Below, one piece after another: positions 1-7,483 of a stretch of 18,659 nucleotides of DNA. Both the position numbers and the translations under genes were made by a program. The stretch covers positions 1 to 18,659 of the forward strand of contig JAEYYP010000336.1 of NCBI GenBank assembly GCA_023428425.1. The letters are read 5' to 3'. The notes below the pieces were generated by a model, which saw nothing but the letters and a program-made list of their open reading frames with translations, had not been told where the DNA came from and made no database searches. Source of the DNA: Pseudomonadota bacterium (GTDB lineage Bacteria; Pseudomonadota; Alphaproteobacteria; Rhizobiales; Devosiaceae). The first letter of the stretch is position 1; each line of letters starts with the position of its first letter.

Positions 1-267
1 GCCTTCCATCGTCCGAAGGGTCCGCGACAGATTGGATTTGGCACGTCCGGTCATCCTGGCCAGTTCATCGAGCGAACTCGGCGCCTGGTCGGCAATGACA
101 CGAAGCAGTGCTCGATTGTCGGCCGACAGAACCTTGGCAAAGGACTCGGTCGAGGTGAACCAGACCTTCGGATCATGAGGTGATACGGTGCGCTCGCCAC
201 GCGCCACCGCCATGGTCCACTCCTTCATTTCATCGTAGCTGGCAATGCCGACCTTCAGAGTGGTCAT
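1..267 (-). CDS. tumA: TumA-like HTH antitoxin/transcriptional regulator (partial)
   Basis: This gene runs off the left edge; 89 codons are visible from the ATG at 267. The visible part matches the HVO_A0114-type DNA-binding family that partners DUF6516/TumE toxins. It has an N-terminal stretch with LKVGIASYDEMKEW, a conserved KVWFTSTESFAKVLS segment, and then a winged-helix region with LDELARMTGRAKSNLSRTL (about residues 66-85) as the recognition helix part. Its start overlaps the stop of the upstream toxin gene by ATGA, and a GGAG ribosome site lies 7 nt before it inside that gene, so the two are probably translationally coupled. In such modules the antitoxin usually binds the toxin and represses the shared promoter; that is family inference, not seen here. 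The C-terminus is missing from the window. Confidence 0.8.
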   Translation of the reverse strand, partial: MTTLKVGIASYDEMKEWTMAVARGERTVSPHDPKVWFTSTESFAKVLSADNRALLRVIADQAPSSLDELARMTGRAKSNLSRTLRTMEG

Positions 268-626
268 GAAGGAACTCCACGTTCGCGCAGGACGCTGTCC
301 ACGGCTGCCCAGAAGTCGGCCAACAGAGTTGCCGCGTCCTGATATTCGTACGGCCTGACGATGCGCAGTCGGTGCCGATGGTCCTGCGGCTCGCCACGCC
401 TCCGAGGTGGTACAGGGTGGGCGTTGTCGAAGCCCACCAGCCGCTCCCCGGAAGGCCCGTGCAGCGTCAACGAATAGTCGAGTCCATGCGGTTTCTCCGG
501 CGAAGCAGGTATCCTTGTCACGACGAAGCTAACCCAATGGCCACCCAGCGGGTCCACCACGAACTTCTGTCCATCGAGAGCGAGCAAAGTGTCGAGTGTC
601 TGATCGCGAGAGCTCTTGGTTATCAT
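264..626 (-). CDS. tumE: TumE-type (DUF6516) toxin of a toxin-antitoxin pair
   Basis: This 120-residue protein has the usual length and signature blocks of the TumE/DUF6516 toxin family: DYSLTLHGPSGERLVGFDN (about residues 50-68), then DHRH (about 82-85), then PYEYQDAATLLADFWAAV near the C-terminus. No membrane segment is visible. It is followed by its TumA-like partner with an ATGA overlap, giving a toxin-first operon. The ATG at 626 begins only 36 nt after the pyrG stop, so it could be read through from pyrG or have its own promoter in that short AT-richer gap. The biochemical target of the toxin is not evident from the sequence. The module sits where relatives often carry kdsA or eno after pyrG, which suggests insertion into a housekeeping block. 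The N-terminal start is the least certain part, since no strong ribosome site precedes it. Confidence 0.8.
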   Translation of the reverse strand: MITKSSRDQTLDTLLALDGQKFVVDPLGGHWVSFVVTRIPASPEKPHGLDYSLTLHGPSGERLVGFDNAHPVPPRRRGEPQDHRHRLRIVRPYEYQDAATLLADFWAAVDSVLRERGVPS

Positions 627-662
627 AGTAACACAACTCTCGCAACGATTACACCTTGATCG

Positions 663-2291
663 CTACACCAGCCGGCTCTGCGCCTTCGCTGCTTCGATGA
701 AGCTGGCGAACAGCGGGTGGGGCTCGAACGGCTTGCTCTTCAGCTCGGGGTGGAACTGAACGCCGATGAACCAGGGGTGGTCCGTACGCTCGACAATCTC
801 GGGCAGTTTTCCGTCAGGTGACACGCCGGAGAACAGCAGGCCGTTGGCCTCGAGCACCTTGCGGTAGTTCATGTTCACTTCGTAGCGGTGGCGATGCCGC
901 TCGGCGATCCGCGTCGTGCCGTAGATGTCGGCGACGCGCGAGCCCTTGGCAAGCTGCGCCGGGTAGGCACCGAGCCGCATCGTGCCGCCGAGATCGCCGT
1001 CAGCCGACCGGCTTTCCTTTTCGTTGCCCTTGGTCCACTCGGTCATCATGCCGACGATCGGCTCCTTGGTCGGGCCGAACTCGGTGGACGAGGCGTTCTT
1101 GATGCCTGCGGTATTGCGCGCCGCCTCGATGCAGGCCATCTGCATGCCGAAGCAGATGCCGAAATACGGTACGTCCTTCAGTCGCGCGAACCGTGCCGCC
1201 TGGATCTTGCCGCCCGAACCGCGCTCGCCGAAGCCGCCCGGCACCAGAATACCATGGATATGCTCGAGATAGGGCGCCGGGTCCTCGTGCTCGAAGATCT
1301 CGGAGTCGATCCAGTTGAGGTTGACCTTCACACGGTTGGCGATGCCGCCGTGCTGCAGTGCCTCGCTCAGCGACTTGTAGGCGTCCTTGAGCCCCGTGTA
1401 CTTGCCGACGATGGCGATGTTGACCTCGCCCTCGGGGTTGTGAAGCCGGTTGGACACGTCTTCCCATGCCGACAGGTCGGGCTCGGGCGCGTCGGACATG
1501 CCGAACGCCGCCAGCACTTCCCGGTCGAGACCCTCGCGGTGATAGGCGAGCGGCACATCGTAGATCGAGGCCACGTCGAGTCCCTGGATGACCGCGCTCT
1601 CACGCACGTTGCAGAACAGCGCCAGCTTCTTGCGCTCGGACTGCGGGATCGGCCGGTCGCAACGGATCAGCAGCACGTCGGGCGCGATGCCGATCGAACG
1701 CAGTGTCGCCACCGAGTGCTGGGTCGGCTTGGTTTTCAGCTCGCCCGCCGACGGGATGTAGGGCATCAGCGTCAGGTGCATGTAGACGGCATGGCCGCGC
1801 GGCACTTCGTTGCCGAACTGACGGATGGCCTCGAAGAACGGCAGGCCCTCGATGTCGCCCACGGTGCCGCCGACTTCGACGAGCACGAAGTCGAAGTCCT
1901 CGTTGCCCTCGCGAATGAAGTCCTTGATGGCGTCGGTGACGTGCGGAATCACCTGCACGGTGGCACCCAGGTAGTCGCCGCGGCGCTCCTTGGCGATGAT
2001 GTCCGAATAGATCCGGCCGGTGGTGATGTTGTCGCGCTTGTTGGCATGACGCCCGGTGAAGCGTTCGTAGTGGCCGAGGTCGAGGTCGGTCTCCGCCCCG
2101 TCATCGGTTACGAACACTTCGCCGTGCTGGGTCGGCGACATCGTACCGGGATCGACATTCAGATAGGGGTCGAGCTTACGGAGGCGGACCTTGTAGCCAC
2201 GCGCCTGCAGCACCGCACCGAGCGCTGCGGAAGCGAGGCCTTTGCCCAACGAGGAAACCACGCCACCGGTGATGAAAACGTACCGAGCCAT
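663..2291 (-). CDS. pyrG: CTP synthase (glutamine-hydrolysing)
   Basis: CTP synthase makes CTP from UTP, ATP and glutamine in the cytosol, the last step of pyrimidine nucleotide synthesis. The 542 residues are full length for the family. The synthetase domain opens with FITGGVVSSLGKG (P-loop, about residues 6-18) and LRKLDPYLNVDPGTM. The C-terminal class I glutamine amidotransferase domain has the nucleophile Cys380 in FGICFGMQMA and the His/Glu pair in VQFHPELKSKP. The start ATG is preceded by an AAGG-containing ribosome site. A terminator lies between secG and pyrG, so pyrG probably has its own promoter in the 2292-2359 gap. The TumE/TumA pair follows 36 nt downstream. Confidence 0.98.
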   Translation of the reverse strand: MARYVFITGGVVSSLGKGLASAALGAVLQARGYKVRLRKLDPYLNVDPGTMSPTQHGEVFVTDDGAETDLDLGHYERFTGRHANKRDNITTGRIYSDIIAKERRGDYLGATVQVIPHVTDAIKDFIREGNEDFDFVLVEVGGTVGDIEGLPFFEAIRQFGNEVPRGHAVYMHLTLMPYIPSAGELKTKPTQHSVATLRSIGIAPDVLLIRCDRPIPQSERKKLALFCNVRESAVIQGLDVASIYDVPLAYHREGLDREVLAAFGMSDAPEPDLSAWEDVSNRLHNPEGEVNIAIVGKYTGLKDAYKSLSEALQHGGIANRVKVNLNWIDSEIFEHEDPAPYLEHIHGILVPGGFGERGSGGKIQAARFARLKDVPYFGICFGMQMACIEAARNTAGIKNASSTEFGPTKEPIVGMMTEWTKGNEKESRSADGDLGGTMRLGAYPAQLAKGSRVADIYGTTRIAERHRHRYEVNMNYRKVLEANGLLFSGVSPDGKLPEIVERTDHPWFIGVQFHPELKSKPFEPHPLFASFIEAAKAQSRLV

Positions 2292-2301
2292 GGGCCTTTA
2301 C

Positions 2302-2329
2302 CTTATCTGGTCGAAACCGTGATTCTCAA
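2302..2329 (-). promoter_or_regulatory. possible pyrG promoter
   Basis: Reading the minus strand, TTGAGA (2329-2324) is followed after 16 nt by GATAAG (2307-2302), giving 5/6 and 4/6 matches to the sigma-70 boxes. It lies between the secG terminator and pyrG, where a promoter is needed. The leader would be only a few nucleotides, and the -10 overlaps the ribosome-site region, so this is a weak call. Confidence 0.25.
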
Positions 2330-2359
2330 GGGTAGCGCCGATCACCTCACGCCACCCCA

Positions 2360-2394
2360 CACAAAAGAAGAAGGGGATGTTTCCATCCCCTTCG
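2360..2394 (-). terminator. intrinsic terminator after secG
   Basis: A perfect 10-bp stem (arms 2370-2379 and 2384-2393) closes a 4-nt loop that reads GAAA on the minus strand, a GNRA-type tetraloop. It is followed on the minus strand by the T-rich run CTTCTTTTG. Direction and position fit the end of the secG transcript, about 20 nt after its stop. Confidence 0.8.
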
Positions 2395-2414
2395 CTGTTC
2401 TGCTGTAGCGACAC

Positions 2415-2990
2415 CTAGTTGGCGGGCGCCGCAGGCTGTTCTGTCGCTGCCGGCGTCTCGGCGGGAACCACCGGGGTGTCCGCCGCAGGAGCGCTTTCGG
2501 CAGGAGCCTCGGCCGCAGGAGTCGCGTCGGGCGCGGTTTCCACCGCAGGAGCGGTTTCCGTCACTGCCGGCGCCGCATCCGTCGCAGGCGGAACCGGCAG
2601 GCTTGAGTCGGTCGCTGCCGGGGTGGTGATATCGGCGCTGGACGGCAGCGGGAGATCGCCGGCCGATTGCTGCTGCATCTGCTGCAGGGCATCGAGCACC
2701 GTGGTCGGCGCTGTTCCACCCTGCGCGGCGTTGTTGAGAATCGAATCCGTGCCGCGATCCAGTTCCGACAGAATCGTCAGGCCGATCGCGGTCGCGAAGA
2801 ACAGCGCTGCCAGGATACCCGTGGTGCGGGTCAGAAGGTTGGCAGAGCCGCGCACACTGATCAGGCCGTTGTTCGAGGCCGTCCCCATCCCGAGGCCGCC
2901 ACCCTCGGAGCGCTGCAGCAGAATGACCGCTATCATCGCGAGCACGATCAGCAGGTATGCGACGATCAGGATATTGGAAAGCGCGCCCAT
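2415..2990 (-). CDS. secG: Preprotein translocase subunit SecG
   Basis: SecG is the small membrane subunit of the SecYEG protein-export channel. Two transmembrane segments are visible, about residues 5-25 (ILIVAYLLIVLAMIAVILLQ) and about 55-76 (TGILAALFFATAIGLTILSE). Between them is the family loop RSEGGGLGMGTASN followed by RGSANLLTRTTGILA. The remaining 100 or so residues are a low-complexity tail very rich in Ala, Pro and Thr, which makes the protein (191 residues) longer than the E. coli homologue of about 110. Extended tails of this kind occur in alphaproteobacterial SecG. It lies 102 nt after tpiA on the same strand and is closed by its own terminator. Confidence 0.95.
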   Translation of the reverse strand: MGALSNILIVAYLLIVLAMIAVILLQRSEGGGLGMGTASNNGLISVRGSANLLTRTTGILAALFFATAIGLTILSELDRGTDSILNNAAQGGTAPTTVLDALQQMQQQSAGDLPLPSSADITTPAATDSSLPVPPATDAAPAVTETAPAVETAPDATPAAEAPAESAPAADTPVVPAETPAATEQPAAPAN

Positions 2991-3092
2991 CGGGACCTAA
3001 CGTTTCAATGTCGAATGGCGCGCCTAATACACACGCGCCACTGCAAATGCCAGCGTCAACCGTCGCTTTGTGACAAACGCGGTTCCGCCCTC

Positions 3093-3845
3093 TCAGAGCG
3101 CCGAGATAATGGCATGGAAGTCGTTTGCCAAGAGGCTTGCGCCACCGACCAGTCCGCCATTCACATTTTCGATGCCCAGAATCTCGTGCGCATTGGCCGG
3201 CTTCATCGAACCACCATAGAGGATCCGGGTGCGCGCGCCCGTGTCGCCGTACCGTTCGGTCAGGAGCCGACGGATGGTCCCGTGCATCTGCGCGATATCG
3301 TTGGCGGTTGGCGTCAGGCCGGTACCGATGGCCCAGACGGGTTCGTACGCCACAACCACGCCGAGTTGCCCGATCTGCTCCGGCACCGAGCCCGCCAGCT
3401 GACCCGCCACGATATCTTCGGCCTTGCCGGCTCGACGCTCCGCCTCTGTTTCGCCAACGCAGATGATCGGCCGAAGCCCGGCTGTCATCGCCGCGACCGC
3501 CTTGCCGCGCACCAGGTCGTCCGACTCTCCATAGGTCGCCCGGCGCTCGGAGTGACCGACAATCACATACTGCGCTCCCGCGTCGGCCAGCATCTGGGCG
3601 CTGATATCGCCGGTGTGCGCGCCACTGGGCATCGGATGGCAGTCCTGGCCACCCACCACGATACCGCTCGGCGCGGCAATGGCATTGATCGGTGCCAGCA
3701 AGGTCGCCGGCGGGCAGATCACCACGGTGCAGCGTGGCGGGGTTGCCGCCAGCAGGTCGGCAAGCCGCTGTACCTCGGCCACGGAGGCGTTGGTACCGTT
3801 CATCTTCCAGTTGCCTGCGATAAGGGGGGTAATCTGTGTCGTCAC
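3093..3845 (-). CDS. tpiA: Triose-phosphate isomerase
   Basis: This cytosolic enzyme interconverts glyceraldehyde-3-phosphate and dihydroxyacetone phosphate in glycolysis and gluconeogenesis. The 250 residues are full length for the TIM-barrel family. Catalytic residues are all present: Lys14 in NWKMNG, His98 in VGHSERR and Glu168 in VAYEPVWAIGTG, with the phosphate-binding YGGSMKP near the C-terminus. I chose the GTG start because a GGGAG ribosome site precedes it at proper spacing and the family motif begins soon after. It diverges from the ppiD-like gene across a 145-nt gap, and secG lies downstream on the same strand. Confidence 0.97.
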   Translation of the reverse strand: MTTQITPLIAGNWKMNGTNASVAEVQRLADLLAATPPRCTVVICPPATLLAPINAIAAPSGIVVGGQDCHPMPSGAHTGDISAQMLADAGAQYVIVGHSERRATYGESDDLVRGKAVAAMTAGLRPIICVGETEAERRAGKAEDIVAGQLAGSVPEQIGQLGVVVAYEPVWAIGTGLTPTANDIAQMHGTIRRLLTERYGDTGARTRILYGGSMKPANAHEILGIENVNGGLVGGASLLANDFHAIISAL

Positions 3846-3919
3846 TTGGTGCTCCCGCTACTTGCCTATCGGGGGAGTTTGCCCTAACCCCCCATCCTCA
3901 ATAAGTCCGCCGACGTGCC

Positions 3920-3949
3920 TTGCGGCACAAAGTCGACCCTGTCTAGTAT
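3920..3949 (+). promoter_or_regulatory. possible promoter of the ppiD-trp-moa gene train
   Basis: TTGCGG (3920-3925) is separated by 18 nt from TAGTAT (3944-3949), about 40 nt before the ATG at 3991. Spacing and place fit a sigma-70-type promoter, though the boxes are imperfect. The -35 overlaps the right arm of a small hairpin (GTGCC-TTGC-GGCAC). Confidence 0.4.
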
Positions 3950-3990
3950 CCGCCGCCCGCAAAGGGCCCGGACGCCATTGGAACCGCTTG

Positions 3991-5877
3991 ATGCTCAATC
4001 TGCTTCGTTCGATCACCAAAACCTGGGTCGGCAAGATCCTCGGTGTGTTTCTGATCATCGGCCTCGCTGGTTTCGGCATCTCCGAGGTCATCGGCACCCT
4101 GGGCAGCAACACCGTCGCCACTGTGGCCGGTACCGACATTTCGACCCGCGACTTCCAGCGGGCCTATCAGAACCAGCTCAATGCCTTCCTGCAGCAGAAC
4201 GGCCGCATGCCGAGCAACGAGGAGGCCGTTGTCGCTCGCATCCCCGAGTTCACGATCCAGCAGATGGCCGCCCAGGCGTCGGTGAACCAGTTCGCCCGCG
4301 ATCTCCGCCTCGGTGTGTCCGAGGACAAGATGGCCGAAATGGTGCGCACCGACCCGAACTTCGCCGGCACGCTCGGTAGTTTCAGCCCCGAGAATTTCAA
4401 GGCTGTGCTGCAGAACAGCGGCTTCACCGAGAAAGAGTATTTCGACCTCCAGAGGGACGCGGCGCGACGGCAGCAGCTGCTGGCCGGCCTGACTGGCACC
4501 TCGCCAACACCAGAGGCGGCGCTCGAACTCGTCTCGCGCTACATCGGGGACCGACGTACCGTCGACTACTTCGTGCTTAACGCCACTTCCATCCCATCGG
4601 TTGCCGATCCGACCGAAGAAGAACTCGAAACCTACCTCGAGAGCCGCCAGGCGGAGTATCGCACCCGCGAGACCCGCACCGTCGACCTGCTGGTCTTGAC
4701 CCCCGAGACGCTGGCCGCCACCAAGACGATCCCCGAAGATCAGATCGCGGCGGAGTACGAGCGCACCAAGGAGAACCTCGTTACGCCGGAACGGCGTGCC
4801 ATTCGCCAGGTCGCGCTGTCCACACCCGAGCTCGAGAAAGCTTTCACCGATGGCCAGGCAGCCGGGACACCGGTCAGCCAGATCGTTGCCGCGGCCGCTG
4901 TCACGCCGTCGGACCTCGGCACTCGCGCCCGCGCCGAAGTCACCGACACCTCACTCGCGGAAGCCGCCTTCGGCCTCGCCAGCACGGATGACGTGGCGAT
5001 CATCGACGGTATCGGCGGCACAAAGCGTGCCGTCTTTGTCGCCGAGATCCAGCCGACCCACCAGGTAACGCTTGAAGAAGCGCGCGCCGAGATCATCCGC
5101 AAGCTTTCGACCGACGTCGCACGCGGAGAAATCGCCGATCTCCTCGACCAGATCGAAGAGTTGCGCGCCGCCTTCAGGCCCCTGCCCGAGATCGCCGAGC
5201 GCTTCAACCTGAAGATCGCAAGTGTCGCGATCACCGAAGGCGGCAGCGAACTGGCGGACGCCACTGATGTTCCCGCCGATGCACGCGCCAATGTCGCCAC
5301 CGCGGTTTTCCGCGCCGAACAGGGCGCGCTGACCCCGGCCGTGTCCCTGGGCTCCAATCGCAATGTCTGGTTCGACCTCAAGTCTGTGGAGCCAGCGCGC
5401 GATCAGACGCTCGCCGAAGTGCGTGACGAACTCGTCGAAGCGTGGACGGCCCAGAAGACCTCGGAGGCACTCACCACCGAAGTCGCCGTGACGCTCGACA
5501 AGATGCGTGCCGGCATGTCGCTGGTCGACGCTGCCGCCGACCTGAACCAGTTCCCGGTGCCCAGCCTGCCGATCGGTCGCGACGGCGACGGCACTCCGGT
5601 GCTGAACGCAGCGGTGGCGGAAGCGATTTTCGATGGCGGCCCCGGCCATTTCGGTGCCGCGGTGAATGGCGACGGCGACCAGGTCGTATTCCAGGTGATC
5701 GAGATCACGCCGGCCGACGCTGGTGGTGCAACACCGGCGATCGAGCAGTTCGTGGCCAATTCGATCACCGACGGGCTCGACGCCGATTTCCAGCGCGGCC
5801 TGCTGGACCTGGGCGGGCTCAGGGTCAACCAGCAGGTTCTGACGAACCTGCTCAGTCTCAACTCGACGGCGCAGTGA
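3991..5877 (+). CDS. ppiD: PpiD-like peptidyl-prolyl cis-trans isomerase (membrane-anchored periplasmic foldase)
   Basis: The protein is probably a periplasmic chaperone held in the inner membrane that helps fold exported proteins. The 628-residue product matches the SurA/PpiD organisation: one N-terminal membrane anchor (about residues 11-35, WVGKILGVFLIIGLAGFGIS), a SurA_N-like helical domain (DFQRAYQNQLNAFLQQ onward), a divergent parvulin (PPIC) domain around residues 245-360, and a long C-terminal part. The open frame extends upstream to 3613, but the ATG at 3991 places the anchor at the N-terminus as the family requires, and the upstream codons overlap tpiA antisense. The stop overlaps the trpE start (TGATG). 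Isomerase activity of such divergent parvulin domains is often low, so the chaperone role is the safer statement. Confidence 0.9.
   Translation: MLNLLRSITKTWVGKILGVFLIIGLAGFGISEVIGTLGSNTVATVAGTDISTRDFQRAYQNQLNAFLQQNGRMPSNEEAVVARIPEFTIQQMAAQASVNQFARDLRLGVSEDKMAEMVRTDPNFAGTLGSFSPENFKAVLQNSGFTEKEYFDLQRDAARRQQLLAGLTGTSPTPEAALELVSRYIGDRRTVDYFVLNATSIPSVADPTEEELETYLESRQAEYRTRETRTVDLLVLTPETLAATKTIPEDQIAAEYERTKENLVTPERRAIRQVALSTPELEKAFTDGQAAGTPVSQIVAAAAVTPSDLGTRARAEVTDTSLAEAAFGLASTDDVAIIDGIGGTKRAVFVAEIQPTHQVTLEEARAEIIRKLSTDVARGEIADLLDQIEELRAAFRPLPEIAERFNLKIASVAITEGGSELADATDVPADARANVATAVFRAEQGALTPAVSLGSNRNVWFDLKSVEPARDQTLAEVRDELVEAWTAQKTSEALTTEVAVTLDKMRAGMSLVDAAADLNQFPVPSLPIGRDGDGTPVLNAAVAEAIFDGGPGHFGAAVNGDGDQVVFQVIEITPADAGGATPAIEQFVANSITDGLDADFQRGLLDLGGLRVNQQVLTNLLSLNSTAQ
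5831..5852 (+). promoter_or_regulatory. perfect hairpin at the 3' end of ppiD, just upstream of trpE
   Basis: Arms AGCAGGTTC (5831-5839) and GAACCTGCT (5844-5852) pair perfectly over 9 bp with the 4-nt loop TGAC. It ends 24 nt before the trpE start codon. No T-tract follows, so it is not a normal terminator. It could affect trpE translation or mRNA processing, or it may only reflect the codons for QQVLTNLL. Confidence 0.3.
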
Positions 5878-7385
5878 TGGCTGACGACCAGTTCAGCCGC
5901 TTCGCTTCGGCCTATGACGCGGGGCGAGCGCAGATCGTGTTCCGGCGGGTCGTCGCCGACCTGGAGACACCCATCGGCGCCTACATGAAGCTGGCCGACG
6001 GGCGGCAGAACACCTTCCTGCTCGAGTCCGTGCAGGATGGTGCCATCCGCGGCCGCTACTCGATGATCGGCTTCGATCCCGACATCATCCTCAAGGTCGA
6101 GGACGGCAAGGCGAGCATCAACCGCAATGCCGGCCTAAAACCCGATGCCTTCGTCGCCGTCGAGGATCACCCGCTCGACGCGCTCCGCAAGCTCGTCGCC
6201 GAAAGCCAGGCCGAAGTCCCGCCCGGCCTGCCGTCCACCGCCGCAGGCATTTACGGCTATCTCGGCTACGACATGGTCCGGCAGATGGAAGTGCTGCCCG
6301 ACCGCCACGAGGACGAACTCGGCTTCCCCGAATCCGTGCTGATGCGCCCCACCGTGCTCGCCGTTTTCGATACCGTGAAGGACGAGCTCTACCTCACCGC
6401 GCCGATCTACGTGCGCGAGGGCGTCACCGCCCGGCAGGCGTGGGAAACCGCGCAGGCCCGCATCGACGACGCCGTCGGTCGCCTCGGCCGCACCCTGCCC
6501 TACACGGCCACTCCGCCTAAGCTCGACAGCATCGCGGTCAAGTCCAACACCACGCCTGCCGAATACGCGCGCATGGTGGAGGACGCCAAGGAATACATCC
6601 GCGCCGGCGACATCTTCCAGGTCGTACTCAGCCAGCGCTTTTCGGCCGATTTCGATCTGCCGCCGACTGCGCTATACCGGGCCCTGCGCCGCACCAACCC
6701 CTCGCCCTACATGTACTTCCTCGATTTCGGGAAGTTCCAGATCGCCGGTTCCAGTCCGGAGATCCTGGTGAAGGTGCAGGACGGCAAGGTCACCATCCGA
6801 CCCATCGCCGGCACCCGCAAGCGCGGCTCGACCCCGACCCGCGACAAGGAACTGGCCGACGAGCTGCTGAGCGACCCCAAGGAACTCGCCGAGCACCTGA
6901 TGCTGCTCGACCTCGGCCGCAACGATGTCGGCCGCGTCGCCGAGATCGGCTCGGTGAAGGTCACCGACAAGTTCTTCCTCGAATACTATTCGCACGTCAT
7001 GCACATCGTCTCGAACGTGGTGGGCGTGCTCGATCCGCAGTACGATTTCGTCGACGCGCTTTCGGCCGGCTTCCCCGCCGGCACGGTCTCGGGCGCCCCC
7101 AAGGTCCGCGCCATGGAGATCATCGACGAGTTGGAGAAGTCGCGCCGCGGCATCTATGGCGGCTGCGTCGGCTATTTCGGCGCCGACGGCACGATGGACA
7201 CCTGCATCATCCTCAGGACCGCTATCGTTGCGGACAACAAAATCTACGTGCAGTCGGGCGCCGGCATCGTTGCTGACAGCAAGCCCGAACTCGAACAGCT
7301 CGAATGCGAAAACAAGGCCCGCGCCCTTTTCAGCGCGGCCGAAGAGGCACTACGCTATGCTGGCGAGGCACGAGTAGGACAATGA
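5877..7385 (+). CDS. trpE: Anthranilate synthase component I
   Basis: TrpE makes anthranilate from chorismate, using ammonia delivered by TrpG, in the first committed step of tryptophan synthesis. The 502 residues are full length for an unfused TrpE. The N-terminal LLES motif (about residues 48-51), part of the tryptophan feedback site, is intact, so inhibition by tryptophan is likely. The chorismate-binding domain shows NPSPYMYFLDF (about 271-281), RPIAGTRKRG, DLGRNDVGRV and FPAGTVSGAPKVRAMEIIDE (about 399-418). I chose the ATG at 5877 because it overlaps the ppiD stop as TGATG and gives the family N-terminus; the open frame continues upstream inside ppiD only as a shadow. trpG follows after a 98-nt gap. 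Confidence 0.97.
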   Translation: MADDQFSRFASAYDAGRAQIVFRRVVADLETPIGAYMKLADGRQNTFLLESVQDGAIRGRYSMIGFDPDIILKVEDGKASINRNAGLKPDAFVAVEDHPLDALRKLVAESQAEVPPGLPSTAAGIYGYLGYDMVRQMEVLPDRHEDELGFPESVLMRPTVLAVFDTVKDELYLTAPIYVREGVTARQAWETAQARIDDAVGRLGRTLPYTATPPKLDSIAVKSNTTPAEYARMVEDAKEYIRAGDIFQVVLSQRFSADFDLPPTALYRALRRTNPSPYMYFLDFGKFQIAGSSPEILVKVQDGKVTIRPIAGTRKRGSTPTRDKELADELLSDPKELAEHLMLLDLGRNDVGRVAEIGSVKVTDKFFLEYYSHVMHIVSNVVGVLDPQYDFVDALSAGFPAGTVSGAPKVRAMEIIDELEKSRRGIYGGCVGYFGADGTMDTCIILRTAIVADNKIYVQSGAGIVADSKPELEQLECENKARALFSAAEEALRYAGEARVGQ

Positions 7386-7420
7386 TGCACATGAGGCGAT
7401 GGCGACGCTGAGTCTGAAAC

Positions 7421-7447
7421 GGCCGATCCGGCTTTTCCGGAGCGGCT
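7421..7447 (+). promoter_or_regulatory. hairpin in the trpE-trpG gap
   Basis: A stem of TCCGG/CCGGA (7427-7431 with 7437-7441, loop CTTTT) is extended beyond one A-G mismatch by GCCG/CGGC (7422-7425 with 7443-7446). No clear T-run follows. It lies between a nine-codon frame containing one Trp codon (7382-7411) and the trpG ribosome site, so it might modulate the TrpE:TrpG ratio. This is inference only. Confidence 0.35.
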
Positions 7448-7483
7448 CCCGTGTTTTGGAACTCGCCAGGGGGAACCTGACCA

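Noticed and set aside
758..771. GAAC-GCCGAT-GAAC as a further LexA box
   Set aside because: Spacing is 6, not 7, and it is inside the pyrG coding region near its 3' end.
888..2408. Long plus-strand open frame (506 codons)
   Set aside because: It is antisense to the intact pyrG gene, has no recognisable motif and an unnatural His/Arg/Val-rich composition. It is a shadow of high-GC codon bias.
3016..3040. TGGCGCG/CGCGCCA inverted repeat between tpiA and secG as a terminator
   Set aside because: The stem is 7 bp with an 11-nt loop and no T-run follows on the minus strand.
2667..3887. Long plus-strand open frame across secG and tpiA
   Set aside because: It is antisense to two well-supported genes and has no family resemblance.
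3613..3990. Upstream extension of the ppiD frame
   Set aside because: It overlaps tpiA antisense and would bury the N-terminal membrane anchor; the ATG at 3991 fits the family.
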